From Tricholomella constricta (Eukaryota; Basidiomycota; Agaricomycetes; Agaricales; Lyophyllaceae), in contig JAACJP010000011.1 of the NCBI GenBank assembly GCA_013368375.1, forward strand, positions 806,001 to 870,000: a DNA stretch of 64,000 nucleotides, written 5' to 3'. Positions 10,855 through 21,588 of the stretch are shown here, one piece after another. The translations under genes and the position numbers were made by a program. The number at the start of each line of letters is the position of its first letter. Within the stretch, counting starts at the first letter, position 1. The notes below the pieces were generated by a model, which saw only the letters and a list, made by a program, of their open reading frames with translations, searched no databases and had not been told where the DNA came from.

Positions 10855-12209
10855 TTAATTGTGGAGCCCAAGACCTTTGCGCACGAGTGGAGTGAGCAAG
10901 GTCTTGGACTTGATGAGCGATGAGACCCAGTCGCCGAACATGAGGCCCCAGAGAACACCAAAGAACGCCGCGCCTCCGTTCTGAAAAGATAAATGAGCTC
11001 AGCCGCGCCACGACTGCAGGCCGGGGGACACCACATACCTTGCCAATGGTGAGGACGATCATCTCACTAGCGCCCTTGTACGACTGGACCGCCTTCTGGC
11101 CGTCCAGCACAGATAGGATGTTGGCAGCGATGACGGAGGCGTGGCCACCGTACTTGGCGACTTGCTTCTGCTCCTTGAGGTCGGCGATGTCGCCAGCTGC
11201 GAAGATACGCGGGTGCCCTGGAATCTGGAACGTCGGCTCCACTGGGACGAACCCGGATGGGGCGAGGACGTCTGCGCCCAGGGAGGCGGCGATAAAGGCG
11301 GTGTTGGGTCGTGAGCCGCGGCAGGGGATCTGAAAAAGCATGAAATGAGTTTTTTTTTGAATTGTTGGAGGAAGGAAGGTAACGTACGACGAGATCTGGG
11401 GTCAGGACTTTGCCGTTGCGAGTGGTGATGGGCTTTTCGACGCTGTTAGCCGCGGCGGCTTCGGGGACGATGTCCCCCAGGACGAGCTCAACGCCACGGA
11501 GCCGCAAGCGGCGCTCGACATCTTTCCTGAACTTTTCGGGGTAGGCATCATTGAGGATGCGATCGTTTCCATGGACGATGGTCACTTTCTTTGCCTGTGA
11601 ATGGAGTGAGTAAACAATGAACTAGGCCATGAATGGAATAACACGCACCGGGTTGAGGTCTTTAATCTCCCCGGCAAACTCTGCATGGGGAAATCAGCAT
11701 CGCCGCATCTCGAAGCAAAAATATCCTCACCGATCGCGACTGCGCCACCGCCCACAAGCAGGATATCATCCGCCTTCTCGAATTTCGCGTTCCAGTCCTT
11801 GAACCACTGTGACGTCTCAGGCTTGGTGGTAGGGATCACCAGGGGCCCTTCCCAGTGGCTCCCCGGCGCGAGTACGAGCGCGGCATACCGGATCTGCTCG
11901 CCATTCGACATATCCGCCCCCCTCTCCCTCGTCGGCGATAGAAGTGACCTCGCCGGTGACGATTGTCCCGTTCCCGTTGACAAAGAGCTTGTCGTAGGGC
12001 ATGGTGACTTGCTCGTGGAAGTCTCCCTCTGGGGTGACGGTGGCGCGGATGGAGCCGGGCAGGTGAAGGAAGTAGGGACGCGCGGTGACTATGATGAGGT
12101 TGTACTTTGTGGGATCGAGAGTGGTCGAGAGCTGGCGCGCGGTTGGGGCGCCTGCGCCGCCGCCGCCTACGACGACGACGTTTTGGCGGTTATCAGAGGA
12201 TTTGGACAT
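10855..12209 (-). CDS. AIF/FSP1-like FAD-dependent NAD(P)H oxidoreductase (one-base frame lesion)
   Basis: Five exons: 11731-12209, 11649-11680, 11388-11594, 11039-11329 and 10855-10980, with GT-AG introns of 50-58 nt. Exon 1 begins MSKSSDNRQN and has the FAD dinucleotide motif VVVVGGGGAGAPTARQL. The second Rossmann motif ILLVGGGAVAIEFAGEI is formed across intron 1; the FAD-binding motif FAAGDIADL is in exon 4. The C-terminus is hydrophobic (GGAAFFGVLWGLMFG). The family (AMID/AIFM2-type) oxidises NAD(P)H at membranes or mitochondria. Exon 1 needs a -1 correction at a G6 run near 11915-11922: IADEGEG reads out of frame into GADMSNGEQIRYAALVLAPG. The summed exon length is 3n+1 and removing one G gives a clean 377-residue protein. 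A sequencing error is more likely than a true null. Confidence 0.85.
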
Positions 12210-13053
12210 GTCGATTTCTTTGAGAAATTAGGTGGCTGGAAAATTTGGAGCTGTAAAATATGCGCTCGGTGATGGTAAAACGGGCCTTTTAAAAAAAAAA
12301 ATATACTTGCGCATCTTGGCGTTATAAGTATTGGAAAATCCGGCAACCGTCATGACTATTTGTCGAAACGGTGTAAGCTAAAAATTAGCGAGTGTAATCG
12401 TGATTGACACATGCCGTGCCGAGCTGACAGAGCAACCAAACAACTTTCCTATCAAATGGCAATAAAAGTTGTAGCCTTGATCAACCTGCGGGGTTTTATC
12501 GTACTTATGCAGGATTCATAGATATGTTGAATCATTGACAATGTATGAAAAATGAGTGCATTCGCTGTCAACTCTCGATTGACTCCAGACGAAGGCACCC
12601 AAATGATAGCATTCGCGACTAGTTCTCAAATAAACAAGACCAAAAGATTGCTATAAGCCTGGACTTGAGCACCTTGGCTCCATGTCAAGCACATCGTGTC
12701 TTCGGGAGACAACGAAACTCCAACTATCTGGATGCCTGTCGACTTTTGTTTTTCAGCTTTCACGGTCACCAGATGTTGAGTCGCTGAAGTTTCTTGCTAT
12801 TTCGCAGATGCTGCAACGTAAGTGGCCATGAATCGGATAATACGAGTCACTCGAAGATGTCCTTGGAATCCCCCTCGATACTCCACGGGTTTCTCTATAA
12901 ACCATGTTTCGAGAAATCGCAGGTCGATTCGCATCTTATCAGCAGAAGATAACCGATGAGATTGCCATGTGGCATGTCAACTTCTCTGATCGCCCTCGGA
13001 ATTGATATTGAACCACCATCACCTTCGAGTTCCACACTTAGAAATTGGAAGCC
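12210..13053. other. Intergenic between two divergently transcribed genes
   Basis: Holds the promoters of the oxidoreductase (minus) and the small membrane protein (plus). An A-run lies at about 12290-12301. No gene seen. Confidence 0.5.
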
Positions 13054-13745
13054 ATGTCTCTGCAAGGTGCTCGCAGTCCCTTGTAAGTCGCCCACCTACC
13101 TCCCCGCACCAATTGAAGAAATCGAGAAATTTGTTTTCAGAGCCGTGATATTTCTCCTGCACATCGCCTTTGAAGCACCCATCGCAGTGCAGGGTGTCTG
13201 GTCACCCGCGACGCTGCCATTCCTCCAGCTCAACAACACTACGTTAGTCGTGGTCAAAGTACGTACCCTATTTTCATCATTCCAAGTCCGGCACTGATCT
13301 TCAAACGGCAAATACAGTTATACTCGGCCTTGGTTCTTGCATCATGCCTGACGTCCCTCCTGTGCTATTCACTCCCTGGTAGGTCATCTTCATCGAGTTT
13401 AAGTACCAATATTTATTGAATCCAACACCACCTAGAATTCCTCCCAGGAAAACGCGCATTCGCTATGGGACTCTGTATTTACCACAGTATCGCGTCAACC
13501 ATCCTATTCCAGGCCCCACGCTTCATCCCCCATTCCTTCGGTCCCCTCATGGAGCAGTACGTGGCAGCATTCGCGTTTGGACTTATCGTTGTAGTATATC
13601 TACTAACATCGTACCGTGCAATAGATACAAGGTCACCCCGGAGATCGTGTGGGGCGTGTTCCATGGCTTCGTGGGACTGGGCATGGTGACGTGGTGGCAG
13701 GCGACGTTGCCGCACACTGCGATGGCGCGGGGAACACAGAAGTGA
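13054..13745 (+). CDS. Small multi-pass membrane protein, unknown function
   Basis: Five short exons in phase: 13054-13082, 13141-13258, 13318-13378, 13436-13556, 13625-13745, with introns of 57-68 nt. The 149-residue product begins MSLQGARSPLAVIFLLHIAF and contains four hydrophobic stretches (about residues 11-27, 49-67, 80-97 and 118-140), so it is probably a four-helix membrane protein. It has no targeting motif I recognise and no named family. The consistent phase of four introns makes the gene real. Confidence 0.7.
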
Positions 13746-14011
13746 TACGACGTGCGTGCGTGTGTTGGTTCCTGTGAATGGTATATGTAACATAGCGATT
13801 GTGCCGGGATATGTGTGATGACGTGAGGCCGTCTATTGCGGATGACAGGATCTGGAACTCCAAGTGACCTGTCAGTGTATGGCGCTCGGGCGCTTTCACA
13901 CGCGGATGTGGTGTCTCGCACCTTGCGCGGACATACTTTCAGTAACCGCATCGGGGCTTTTGAGCACACACAAGGGAGTCGTTGTCGAGTGGAAATCGTC
14001 CTGAGCTCAGG

Positions 14012-14837
14012 TCATCGCGCGAATCGGATGCGGATGAAGAGATATGCTAGAACGGACAGGACGAGCAGAACCATAGCGATCGTCTTTGAGCCGATGACTG
14101 AGGTTTCGTGTTCGACCTAGATAGCAGGTATGTTGGACTTGTGTTGGACTGTAGCTGGATCAGAGGCTGGACTTGCAGACTCACCACAGACGTGAACGGA
14201 GACAGGATCGGGATTGTGAAGTGGGATGGCGTTGCTCGTGTGGTGCTATGCCGCGCGTAATGTGTCGCGAGGTAAATGACAAGTGCTACGAGGACCGCGA
14301 CGAGGCTAATGAGAAGGACCTATGGTAGTAACATGAGTCGATATTATGGTTGTATACGCATGCTGAACCCACCACCAGTTTCTCCAAACTTGCGTGCCTC
14401 TCTTTGTGCTGCTCACCCAGAATCGAAATCTCATACTGTAGAGAAAGTTTTATTTGAGCTAGCAATTGCAATGACCGCAGACTAACGGCGCGTTTGACCT
14501 CCTCCGCCCTCACGAGGTCCTGCAACTCGCGCTGGTGGACCTCTCGGGCGGACAGAAGCGTCTCGGCAGTAAAGGCGCGGGCTGCCCAGTATTGCTCTGC
14601 TGGGGAAGACGTAGAGGGGGCTGGGGCGTCAAAACGCGTGGTTTGGCCTCGGGAAGAAGGCTGCCGTTTGATAGCAGTAGTAGTCGTAGTAGGATGGGGT
14701 TTTGCCTGTGGCATCGGCCAGAGGGAGACAGACACGTCCTGGGCGAACTTTAACGTTCGAGATATGGGTATATTGGGGGAAATGGAGACCATTAGTTGCT
14801 CAAGCGAGCTGGGAGGCGCCTTCCTGAGCTTGCTCAT
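14012..14837 (-). CDS. Coiled-coil protein with two C-terminal membrane helices
   Basis: Exons 14373-14837, 14185-14319 and 14012-14116, introns 53 and 68 nt, all in phase; 234 residues from MSKLRKAPPSSLEQL. The N-terminal third is Pro/Thr/Ser-rich. Residues ~85-150 form a heptad-like helical region (AREVHQRELQDLVRAEEVKR). Two hydrophobic helices follow, one starting LLISLVAVLVALVIYLA and one near the C-terminus (MVLLVLSVLAYLFIRI), ending in basic residues. This topology suits a tail-anchored or hairpin organelle-membrane protein. Family not recognised. Confidence 0.65.
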
Positions 14838-15720
14838 TGTGGAACTCAATGAGGAGACTGTGGGCGTGTTATGTCACGCGATGCCAACCTCACGGGATGG
14901 ATGGTCTCTCTCTATCAGGCGTCGAAGTATCGTCAACGCCTCTTACATGGCGAGGATTCCGGACCGATTCTTATTACTGGGGCGCTTAAGCACCATCTGA
15001 TCTATTGCATACATGGTTCACGGAGGATGATGACAATGCTGATGCTGATGAAGACAATGACGAGGATAATAGTGACGAGGATGTGCCAGTGTGGGGTACG
15101 CCGGCTGTAGCTAGATTCAATCCACCAATGTATTCTGCATACTGGCATCAGCTGTGATTATGGGATCGTTCCTATCTGACTTGAAGGGAGTTTCGGACTG
15201 AGCACAAGCTCACGACGCCGCTGGGTGGACGGTGTCGGCCCCACAATCCGTAAAACTCTGCTCGAAGTCGTACAAACACTGGCCATTCACGCGTAATCGT
15301 AAGGCTGAATAGTAATGGATTGAAGGATGAGAAGACTGTTATAACATCCGGACAACACTGCGTACGATTTCGACATTCCTTCTTCGCAATACAATCATTC
15401 AAAATTCTTCTTTCATGACGCTGGTACAAGTATCAGTAAATTGTCGGGAAGGTTACCAAACAAGTGTAACAGGTAAAACGATATATCCAAACTTTTCGAA
15501 TTTACTGATGAGCAAGGAGGAAATGTATGGTGTGGGATGCCGGAACGTTCTTTGTCACTCAGCTTCCTTCACCCCTGGCACGAAATCTTCACCGCGAAAG
15601 TCCTCAGCACCACATCACCGCGGCCGATCAAGTTCGTGTAATGACAACATTTCAGGAATACGCCGTGTCTGAAAAACCACTAGAGTGACTTCATAATGAG
15701 CGGTTGCCCACTGCGAGAGG
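14838..15720. other. Intergenic with a short acidic open frame
   Basis: An acidic plus-strand frame (about 15010-15155, encoding FTEDDDNADADEDNDED and ending HQL) looks coding-like in composition but has no start and follows a stop, so I cannot build a gene. The remainder shows nothing. Confidence 0.35.
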
Positions 15721-16560
15721 TTAAAAAAATGTTGCCCTACATTCCGGTATCCAGCATGAAAACCTCGCGCTCCAGCAAGGAGCGTCAATGCGGTCTCTCT
15801 TGGTGTTGTGGTAGTAATCACCCGCCCCGGGAGGGAATGAACTCTGCCTGGCTTTCGATTCTACCTTGTTCCAGATACGTCGCTGAAACTCCACCCAGTC
15901 ATTATCCACCAGGTCATAACCATAGCCATGGTTTCCTGTTTCATCGTACAGATGTCTGGCTCGATCAGCGAGTTGGAATACTCTATCCCGAAGTTTGAGT
16001 GTGCCACTTTCCCGCTCAATCTCAGCATCATCCAACACGAGCCAGATATTGCTGATATGGGATCGAACGAGAATGGCAGGAATAAAATCATATTGGCGCT
16101 GGAAGCCAGGTATGTTAAATGTCATTGCGGAGACCTCAACAGGTCTTGTCGCCAGCCAATTGACACCGCGAAACACCTCGACCTCATCTGTGAGCTTGTA
16201 TTCCTCGTGATCCAGTGGTAGGCCTGGCCAGATCCCTCCAATAACAGCAAGCGCAGGCCACTCAAGCAGCCAAAGCATGAATGCCTCCGGAAGGCGGTTG
16301 TACTGCATAAGAAGAGTGGATATATATGCTTCCCGGTCAAAGGGCTGGAGGTTCTCGAGGACCCATGGTCGTGTTTGCGGAAACCAAGGTGAGTTAATGA
16401 TGCTTAGGTACAAATCAAGCAGCTTGCGGCGAAGGGGGAGAATATCTGCAGCATCGATGAGCTGCCGCCATTTGCAATCGACACCCCGGGCTGCAATGAG
16501 CGATTTGAGAGGAAGCAGGGATAACAATTGCAGTAGAAGCTCGTTCGGAAAGGGGGTCAT
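15721..16560 (-). CDS. F-box protein
   Basis: Single-exon frame of 279 residues from ATG at 16560. The N-terminus MTPFPNELLLQLLSLLPLKS followed by a CKWRQLI stretch is an F-box (residues ~2-45), the adaptor that binds Skp1 in SCF ubiquitin ligases. The rest has no leucine-rich or WD repeats; it contains HISNIWLVLDD and FQLADRARHLYDE blocks seen in the large, rapidly evolving F-box families of agaricomycetes. The last ~40 residues (after SSFPPGAG) look less natural and a short intron could change the C-terminus. Target unknown. Confidence 0.75.
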   Translation of the reverse strand: MTPFPNELLLQLLSLLPLKSLIAARGVDCKWRQLIDAADILPLRRKLLDLYLSIINSPWFPQTRPWVLENLQPFDREAYISTLLMQYNRLPEAFMLWLLEWPALAVIGGIWPGLPLDHEEYKLTDEVEVFRGVNWLATRPVEVSAMTFNIPGFQRQYDFIPAILVRSHISNIWLVLDDAEIERESGTLKLRDRVFQLADRARHLYDETGNHGYGYDLVDNDWVEFQRRIWNKVESKARQSSFPPGAGDYYHNTKRDRIDAPCWSARFSCWIPECRATFF

Positions 16561-16701
16561 TTTGGGGTTGGCCTTTCAAGTTACCGTTTCAGCTTTATAT
16601 GTGGGCCCGATGATCGTGACGCAAGGGTGGCGCGCTGCTATGACGTCTGAGGTCTGAAGATCTGAATCGCAGGGCGCACAAATGACTCGTCACAGTCTCA
16701 G

Positions 16702-17303
16702 TCAGTGTACCGGAGGCAAACAAAATATATATATAATTAATCTATTCCGAAACATCACTTGCGGAGCCCAACCCAGCCTACGAGCGATCGCTACTGAACC
16801 CCATGCGCGCAGCTGTCGCACCGTCCCCATCCCAGTCGCGTCGGGGCTCGTTTGCTGCTGTGACGCCAGAGCCGACGCGTGTACGCGTTGGTGTCTGTCC
16901 CTCTCTCCCCCTCCCTCTCCCTCAACAGGTATATCTCCCTCTGCTTGGAAGTTCAAACGAACCTCCTCCTTCGGCAATGGTGGCGGCAGGCTAACCTCCA
17001 CCCTTGCAACCCCCCCCCCCCCCCCCCCAAGGAAATCCGTAATAAGCGCCCCATCAAGTCGCCTCTCAAACAGATCACTGCGCACACCAGGGTGCGAGTT
17101 GATCTTCTTCACGTCGTAGGTGTTGAAGAGGTCCGCCATGGTGTTGTGGCTGGTCTTGTTGATGCCCTCCATGTACTCGAGGACGTAGTGCGTGTAGGCG
17201 TCGATTACGGCTATGCCGATGTCGTTGTCGTTTTCGTACTGTAATCCCATTTAGGTGGTGAGAAGAAAAGGAGGAGGGGAAGGGGAGGGACACACGGAAC
17301 ATC
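16702..17303 (-). pseudogene. GPI8/PIG-K C-terminal fragment (gpi8 remnant, downstream half)
   Basis: From a splice acceptor at 17239 the frame reads YENDNDIGIAVIDAYTHYV, then LEYMEGINKTSHNTMADLF, then HPGVRSDLFERRLDGALITD. This matches the C-terminal part of the GPI transamidase catalytic subunit (PIG-K/GPI8), which in the ER lumen attaches GPI anchors. The upstream exon end (17292-17303, reading DVP) stops where the Plavaka element begins; the preceding exon lies 23 kb away at 40381-40500. Just after ITDF a homopolymer of about 18 C (G on the coding strand) near 17011-17029 interrupts the protein, and what follows no longer resembles GPI8. Not functional as it stands. Confidence 0.85.
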
Positions 17304-17348
17304 AGCAAAAGTCCAAGTGCTTTTGCTTTCGGCTTTCGGGTATCTAGC

Positions 17349-17531
17349 TGTAGCGACCGTGACTACTTGGCACGGATACCCTCTCCGCTTTACCGTCTTA
17401 CTAAGCTCTCCTATCCTCAGTATTATATATAAACCAGAACTATGTGATTAGAGACCAGTTTCCCGAATACTAGAACTTACACCTGTTCTTTCGCGAGACT
17501 ACCCCCAAATCCAGTGCAGCGTAACCGTGAC
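17349..17531 (+). repeat. 5' LTR, 3' end missing
   Basis: Same as the 201 bp 3' LTR except that the last ~18 bases (ending CGCTACA) are missing: after ACCGTGAC the sequence jumps straight into pol. Contains a TATA-like TATTATATATAAA. Confidence 0.9.
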
Positions 17532-20500
17532 TTGCTACGCGGCTTCCTTGGGGCTGCTGGGTACCTGGCCGACGATATTGATCGCGTCAGAGTACCTATG
17601 GGTATACTCCATGGACTTACGGGGGACACTGTACCCTTTCGTTGGGAATATACGCACCAGCGGGCATTCGAAGATATCAAGCGCCTGGCTACTTTGTGCC
17701 GCGATCACCACCGGAAGGCGCTCCAGTACGGTCCTGAGGCGCCACCTGTGAACATCGTGACCGACGGTTGCGTTACGGGAGTGGCAGGTGTCGTAAGCCA
17801 AGGTGCTGACTGGCGAACAGCTGAAGTCGCCGCGTTCTACTCCGCCAAGTTGAATTCTGCTCAGCAGAATTACCCCGTGCACGAGATCGAGATGCTTGCG
17901 GGCGTTGAGACTATGCTGCGCCACCGGGATATCCTACAGGGTGTTCGGTTCAAGTGGTTTACCGACCATAAGGGACTGATTCACTTACTGCAGCAGAAGA
18001 ACCTGTCCGGGAGGCAGGCCCGGTGGTTGGAGAAGATCTCCGAATTTGATTTTGAGGTGGTGTATGTGCCCGGATCGGAGAACATTCTCTCTGATGCGTT
18101 GTCGCGCCTGTACTCTAACGACGGGCCTGGCACCGTACGAGCGCGTAGTGAGTACACCTACCACGATGTCGTTGATAACGACTCCCTAACCCAGCACCTG
18201 GTGTCGATGCCGGTGCTGGTGGGGCTGGAGGGCGAGAGTTTGGCCCTCCCCACGCCTGCTGCCCCCGAAGCAACCGTTGTCCCGACGCCTGAGCCCAGCA
18301 CGGTGCACGGGGCTCCCTCGGAGCCAACTAGAGGGGCGCGCAAGCGCCCCGCGGTTCCGTCTGCTGAGACGGGGCGGCCGGAAACTTCGCGAGAGTTTGC
18401 TGCTCGTATGTCCCGCAGTTTCGTGCTGAGAGGCCCTAAGCAACGAAAGGAGGGCGAGGGTGCTGAACCCGCTCCACCCAAGCTGACGATTAGGCTGCCT
18501 GCACGGCGAACGCCCGTCAACAACGCAGAAGTAACGTTTGACGAACAGATTTCTGAACGATCCAAAACTCTCCGTGAGTTAGTGACAAAAGTAAGCCCCG
18601 TTACACTCGACGAATTGATGAACGGAGGGCGAGAGCCCGTCGATTTGCTAAAGAGTGTGCGGGGAAATTACCATAAGGACGCGGTATTCGCTAAGGTGTT
18701 GGAAGCGCCACGCGAGTATAAGAATTTCGAGGTTACGACTGACGGCCTCGTCTACCTCAAAATCAATGATCGTAAGGCCCTCTGCATACCCGCTGTTAAG
18801 GTTAACGGCCGAGCCATCCGAGAGATGGTCATATCTGAGGCCCATTCACTCTTAGCACACCTTGGGCCACGCAAAACACTCACGTACCTTCGAGACCAAG
18901 TATGGTGGAAGGACCTTAGTCGAGACGTCTACGCCTTCTGCGAGACGTGCACGACCTGTAGCCGATCGAAGCCTACCAACCACAAGCCCTACGGCCTGCT
19001 GAATCCCCTGCCGGTTCCCACAGAACCTTGGGACGCGATTGGAATCGATTTTGTAGGGCCGCTGCCCGAGTCGAAGGACCGAGACGCTTCTTACGATGCA
19101 ATTACCGTTGTCATAGACCTGTTGACCGGAATGGTGCACCTAGTGCCAAGCCGGACTAACTATACCGCGCGGAACGTCGCGGAGTTGATATTCTCTGAAG
19201 TGTACAAACTGCACGGGCTACCAAAGGCCATAGTGAGCGACCGAGACTCACTGTTCACTAGTATATTTTGGACGCACCTTCACGCCCTCGTAGGGACACA
19301 ACTGAAGATGTCTAGTGCGTATCACCCAGAGACGGACGGCTCAACTGAGCGTGCAAATCGGACCATCGTACAAATGATCCGGCAATGTGTAAGCCCGACG
19401 CAAAAAGACTGGGTATCAAAGCTTCCTGCTATCGAATTCGCCATTAATTCAGCACGGTCGGAATCGACGGGCTACTCACCCTTCTTCTTGAACTCAGGGC
19501 GCTTGCCCCGCCCTCTGGTGTGGGACTCTGCCCCTTCGACTGAGTATCCGGGTGTCCGCGTGTTCGCCCAGCGTTTGAAGTCCGCGATCATGGGCGCTCA
19601 TGATAGCATCCTAGCTGCCCGAGTTAAACAGACTCGAGGAGCCAACCGAAAGCGTCAGCTGGCCCCCTTCAAGGAAGGGGATATGGCCTACGTGTCCTCG
19701 AAGAACTTGACGTTTCCAAAGGGTCTCGCACGTAAGCTGATTCCCAAATTTGTTGGTCCCTATTTACTTGTCAAGGACTTTGGCAACAACTCCTTCCGAG
19801 TTCAACTGCCAGCGACTATGCTACAAAGAGGTATCCATGATGTGTTCCACGCTTCACTCTTGAGAATTCATCGACCGAACGATGACCGACTCTTCCCTGG
19901 GAGGTTGTACGAGCCCCTCCTCGATGCTGGTGAGCAAGATTCCCATTGGGCTGCTGACAAGATATTGGCACACTCCGGATCGAAGGACAACGTGATTTTC
20001 GAGGTCCTCTGGAAGGCGGGAGATCGTTCTTGGCTCTCGTATCCACAAGCTGAAGAATTGAATTTGATACAGCCGTACCTGGAGGCTTCAGGGGTTGAGA
20101 CCGTAGCGGAACTCCCCCCGGGTAATGGTGAGCCGCCCGAAGACGATCCTCAGGTCTTTCTTGGCGGCACTTACCCCTTTCCGAGTACTTATAGCCCCCC
20201 TTCGTCATCCCCCATTCCCCAAACGCTACCCCAGCTTCGTCTAGCGTCCATTGCGCCACACCACCCTTCGTCACCATCCCTTCCTTCGCCATCGTTCAAG
20301 ATGACGGGCACCCAGGAGCGCCCCGACCAGCATTACCTGATTCCCAAGGAGATCACCTACGTGGCCCCCTGGTTCCATTTCGCCACACCTGAAAGCCATG
20401 ATCTCGAAAAGCCGCTAACCGTCCACTTCGAAACTTTAAACGCTCTCACCGAATTCAACAATAACATTCGGGATGTCCCCGCCAACTCCACCACCTGGAC

Positions 20501-21092
20501 CCCCCCAGCTGGCTACGACGAAGTGGCGGTCCTCTGGAACGGATACCGCTCACGCAATCCTTGCCGCTTCACCCGTTGGGACGCCGAGCTCAAACAGTGG
20601 GACTTCGCGACGAAGCCCTCGATTCCCCTTCCCCCCAGCACCTTCTCTCGCCCCTACTACGACCCACGCTACGAGGCGTTGTTCCAGTTCGATTTAATCG
20701 ACGAATCCGGCGAGCTCGACGGCTCCCTCTGGAAGTCCCTCACGCAGGCCGTCCTTCGCCCCCATGTGCAGGCGACTCAGAACAAGCGCCGCCGAGAAGA
20801 GCAAAGGACTCAAAAGAAGAAGCAGCAGCGCCGCCAGGCTGAGGCGCTACCATCCACCTCTCACTTCGACTCTACCTCCCCGCCGCCGGCCAAGAAGCCT
20901 CGTGATCGCGCTCCCGACGCCTCAGGCTCCGGATTAGGCCCCGGAGCGCGCGCTGGTGTGCCTCTGCCCCTTCAAAAGGCTCGCGAGGCCGCTCGCAAAG
21001 ATAAACACCTGCCCCCGGGTGATCCTATGGAGTTGACGGAGTACACGAGCGACCAGGAGGCTGCCTCGTCTGGAGCCGTCGCCAAAGAATGA
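17514..21092 (+). CDS. Truncated gypsy pol: RT connection, RNase H, integrase, C-terminal extension
   Basis: A single 1192-codon frame entering from the truncated LTR without an ATG; the first internal ATG is 17598. It opens in the RT C-terminal region (DLLRGFLGAAGYLADDIDRV). RNase H follows, with VTDGCVTG (D near residue 84), EIEMLAG, FTDHKG and SDALSR. The integrase has an HHCC finger (HSLLAHLG ... FCETCTTC) and an intact catalytic triad: D in GIDFVGPLP (~512), D in IVSDRDSLF (~576), E in TDGSTERAN (~612). A chromo-like segment (VIFEVLWKAGDRSWLSYP) follows. An unusual ~300-residue Pro/Ser-rich then basic extension ends the protein (TQKKKQQRRQAE). Integrase may still be active but reverse transcription could only be supplied in trans. 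Confidence 0.9.
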   Translation: MQRNRDLLRGFLGAAGYLADDIDRVRVPMGILHGLTGDTVPFRWEYTHQRAFEDIKRLATLCRDHHRKALQYGPEAPPVNIVTDGCVTGVAGVVSQGADWRTAEVAAFYSAKLNSAQQNYPVHEIEMLAGVETMLRHRDILQGVRFKWFTDHKGLIHLLQQKNLSGRQARWLEKISEFDFEVVYVPGSENILSDALSRLYSNDGPGTVRARSEYTYHDVVDNDSLTQHLVSMPVLVGLEGESLALPTPAAPEATVVPTPEPSTVHGAPSEPTRGARKRPAVPSAETGRPETSREFAARMSRSFVLRGPKQRKEGEGAEPAPPKLTIRLPARRTPVNNAEVTFDEQISERSKTLRELVTKVSPVTLDELMNGGREPVDLLKSVRGNYHKDAVFAKVLEAPREYKNFEVTTDGLVYLKINDRKALCIPAVKVNGRAIREMVISEAHSLLAHLGPRKTLTYLRDQVWWKDLSRDVYAFCETCTTCSRSKPTNHKPYGLLNPLPVPTEPWDAIGIDFVGPLPESKDRDASYDAITVVIDLLTGMVHLVPSRTNYTARNVAELIFSEVYKLHGLPKAIVSDRDSLFTSIFWTHLHALVGTQLKMSSAYHPETDGSTERANRTIVQMIRQCVSPTQKDWVSKLPAIEFAINSARSESTGYSPFFLNSGRLPRPLVWDSAPSTEYPGVRVFAQRLKSAIMGAHDSILAARVKQTRGANRKRQLAPFKEGDMAYVSSKNLTFPKGLARKLIPKFVGPYLLVKDFGNNSFRVQLPATMLQRGIHDVFHASLLRIHRPNDDRLFPGRLYEPLLDAGEQDSHWAADKILAHSGSKDNVIFEVLWKAGDRSWLSYPQAEELNLIQPYLEASGVETVAELPPGNGEPPEDDPQVFLGGTYPFPSTYSPPSSSPIPQTLPQLRLASIAPHHPSSPSLPSPSFKMTGTQERPDQHYLIPKEITYVAPWFHFATPESHDLEKPLTVHFETLNALTEFNNNIRDVPANSTTWTPPAGYDEVAVLWNGYRSRNPCRFTRWDAELKQWDFATKPSIPLPPSTFSRPYYDPRYEALFQFDLIDESGELDGSLWKSLTQAVLRPHVQATQNKRRREEQRTQKKKQQRRQAEALPSTSHFDSTSPPPAKKPRDRAPDASGSGLGPGARAGVPLPLQKAREAARKDKHLPPGDPMELTEYTSDQEAASSGAVAKE

Positions 21093-21167
21093 TATCCTAC
21101 TCACGCTCCACCTACTACCCTTCACGAATCCCAGTAGGCATTCCTCTCGGTATGCCTGGAGGGCGTA

Positions 21168-21368
21168 TGTAGCGACCGTGACTACTTGGCACGGATACCC
21201 TCTCCGCTTTACCGTCTTACTAAGCTCTCCTATCCTCAGTATTATATATAAACCAGAACTATGTGATTAGAGACCAGTTTCCCGAATACTAGAACTTACA
21301 CCTGTTCTTTCGCGAGACTACCCCCAAATCCAGTGCAGCGTTACCGTGACCTTCACGCTACCGCTACA
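21168..21368 (+). repeat. 3' LTR
   Basis: 201 bp, begins TGTAGCGACC, ends CGCTACA, followed by target duplication CTAGC. Matches the 5' LTR up to the deletion junction. Confidence 0.92.
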
Positions 21369-21588
21369 CTAGCTTTCGCCGGTCACTTTTGCTTGGGCTT
21401 TTCCGACTTTTCCGCCTTTTGCTTGTGCCTTTTCACCTTGAATGTCTTATGCTTGAATTTAATCTCCTTGACCTTTTGATAATCGTTGTAAGGGCTTATG
21501 AAGAATATAAAAGTGTGTTCCAACCGAAATATATTTGAGTGGCATCATCGGAGAGAAATCCGGAAACAGTGTCAAGTCTATGTCAAGT

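Larger units (their letters stand above)
17349..21368 (+). mobile_element. Ty3/gypsy LTR retrotransposon, internally deleted
   Basis: Begins TGTAGCGACC and ends CGCTACA, flanked by the perfect 5 bp duplication CTAGC (17344-17348 and 21369-21373). Between the LTRs there is only the 3' part of pol; gag, protease and the RT catalytic core are absent. It sits about 45 bases inside the Plavaka end, so it came after Plavaka. LTR sequences are identical over the first ~175 bases, indicating a recent insertion. Confidence 0.9.

Noticed and set aside
15010..15155. Acidic frame ending HQL
   Set aside because: Preceded by a stop, no start and no donor/acceptor that keeps phase; too little to call a gene.
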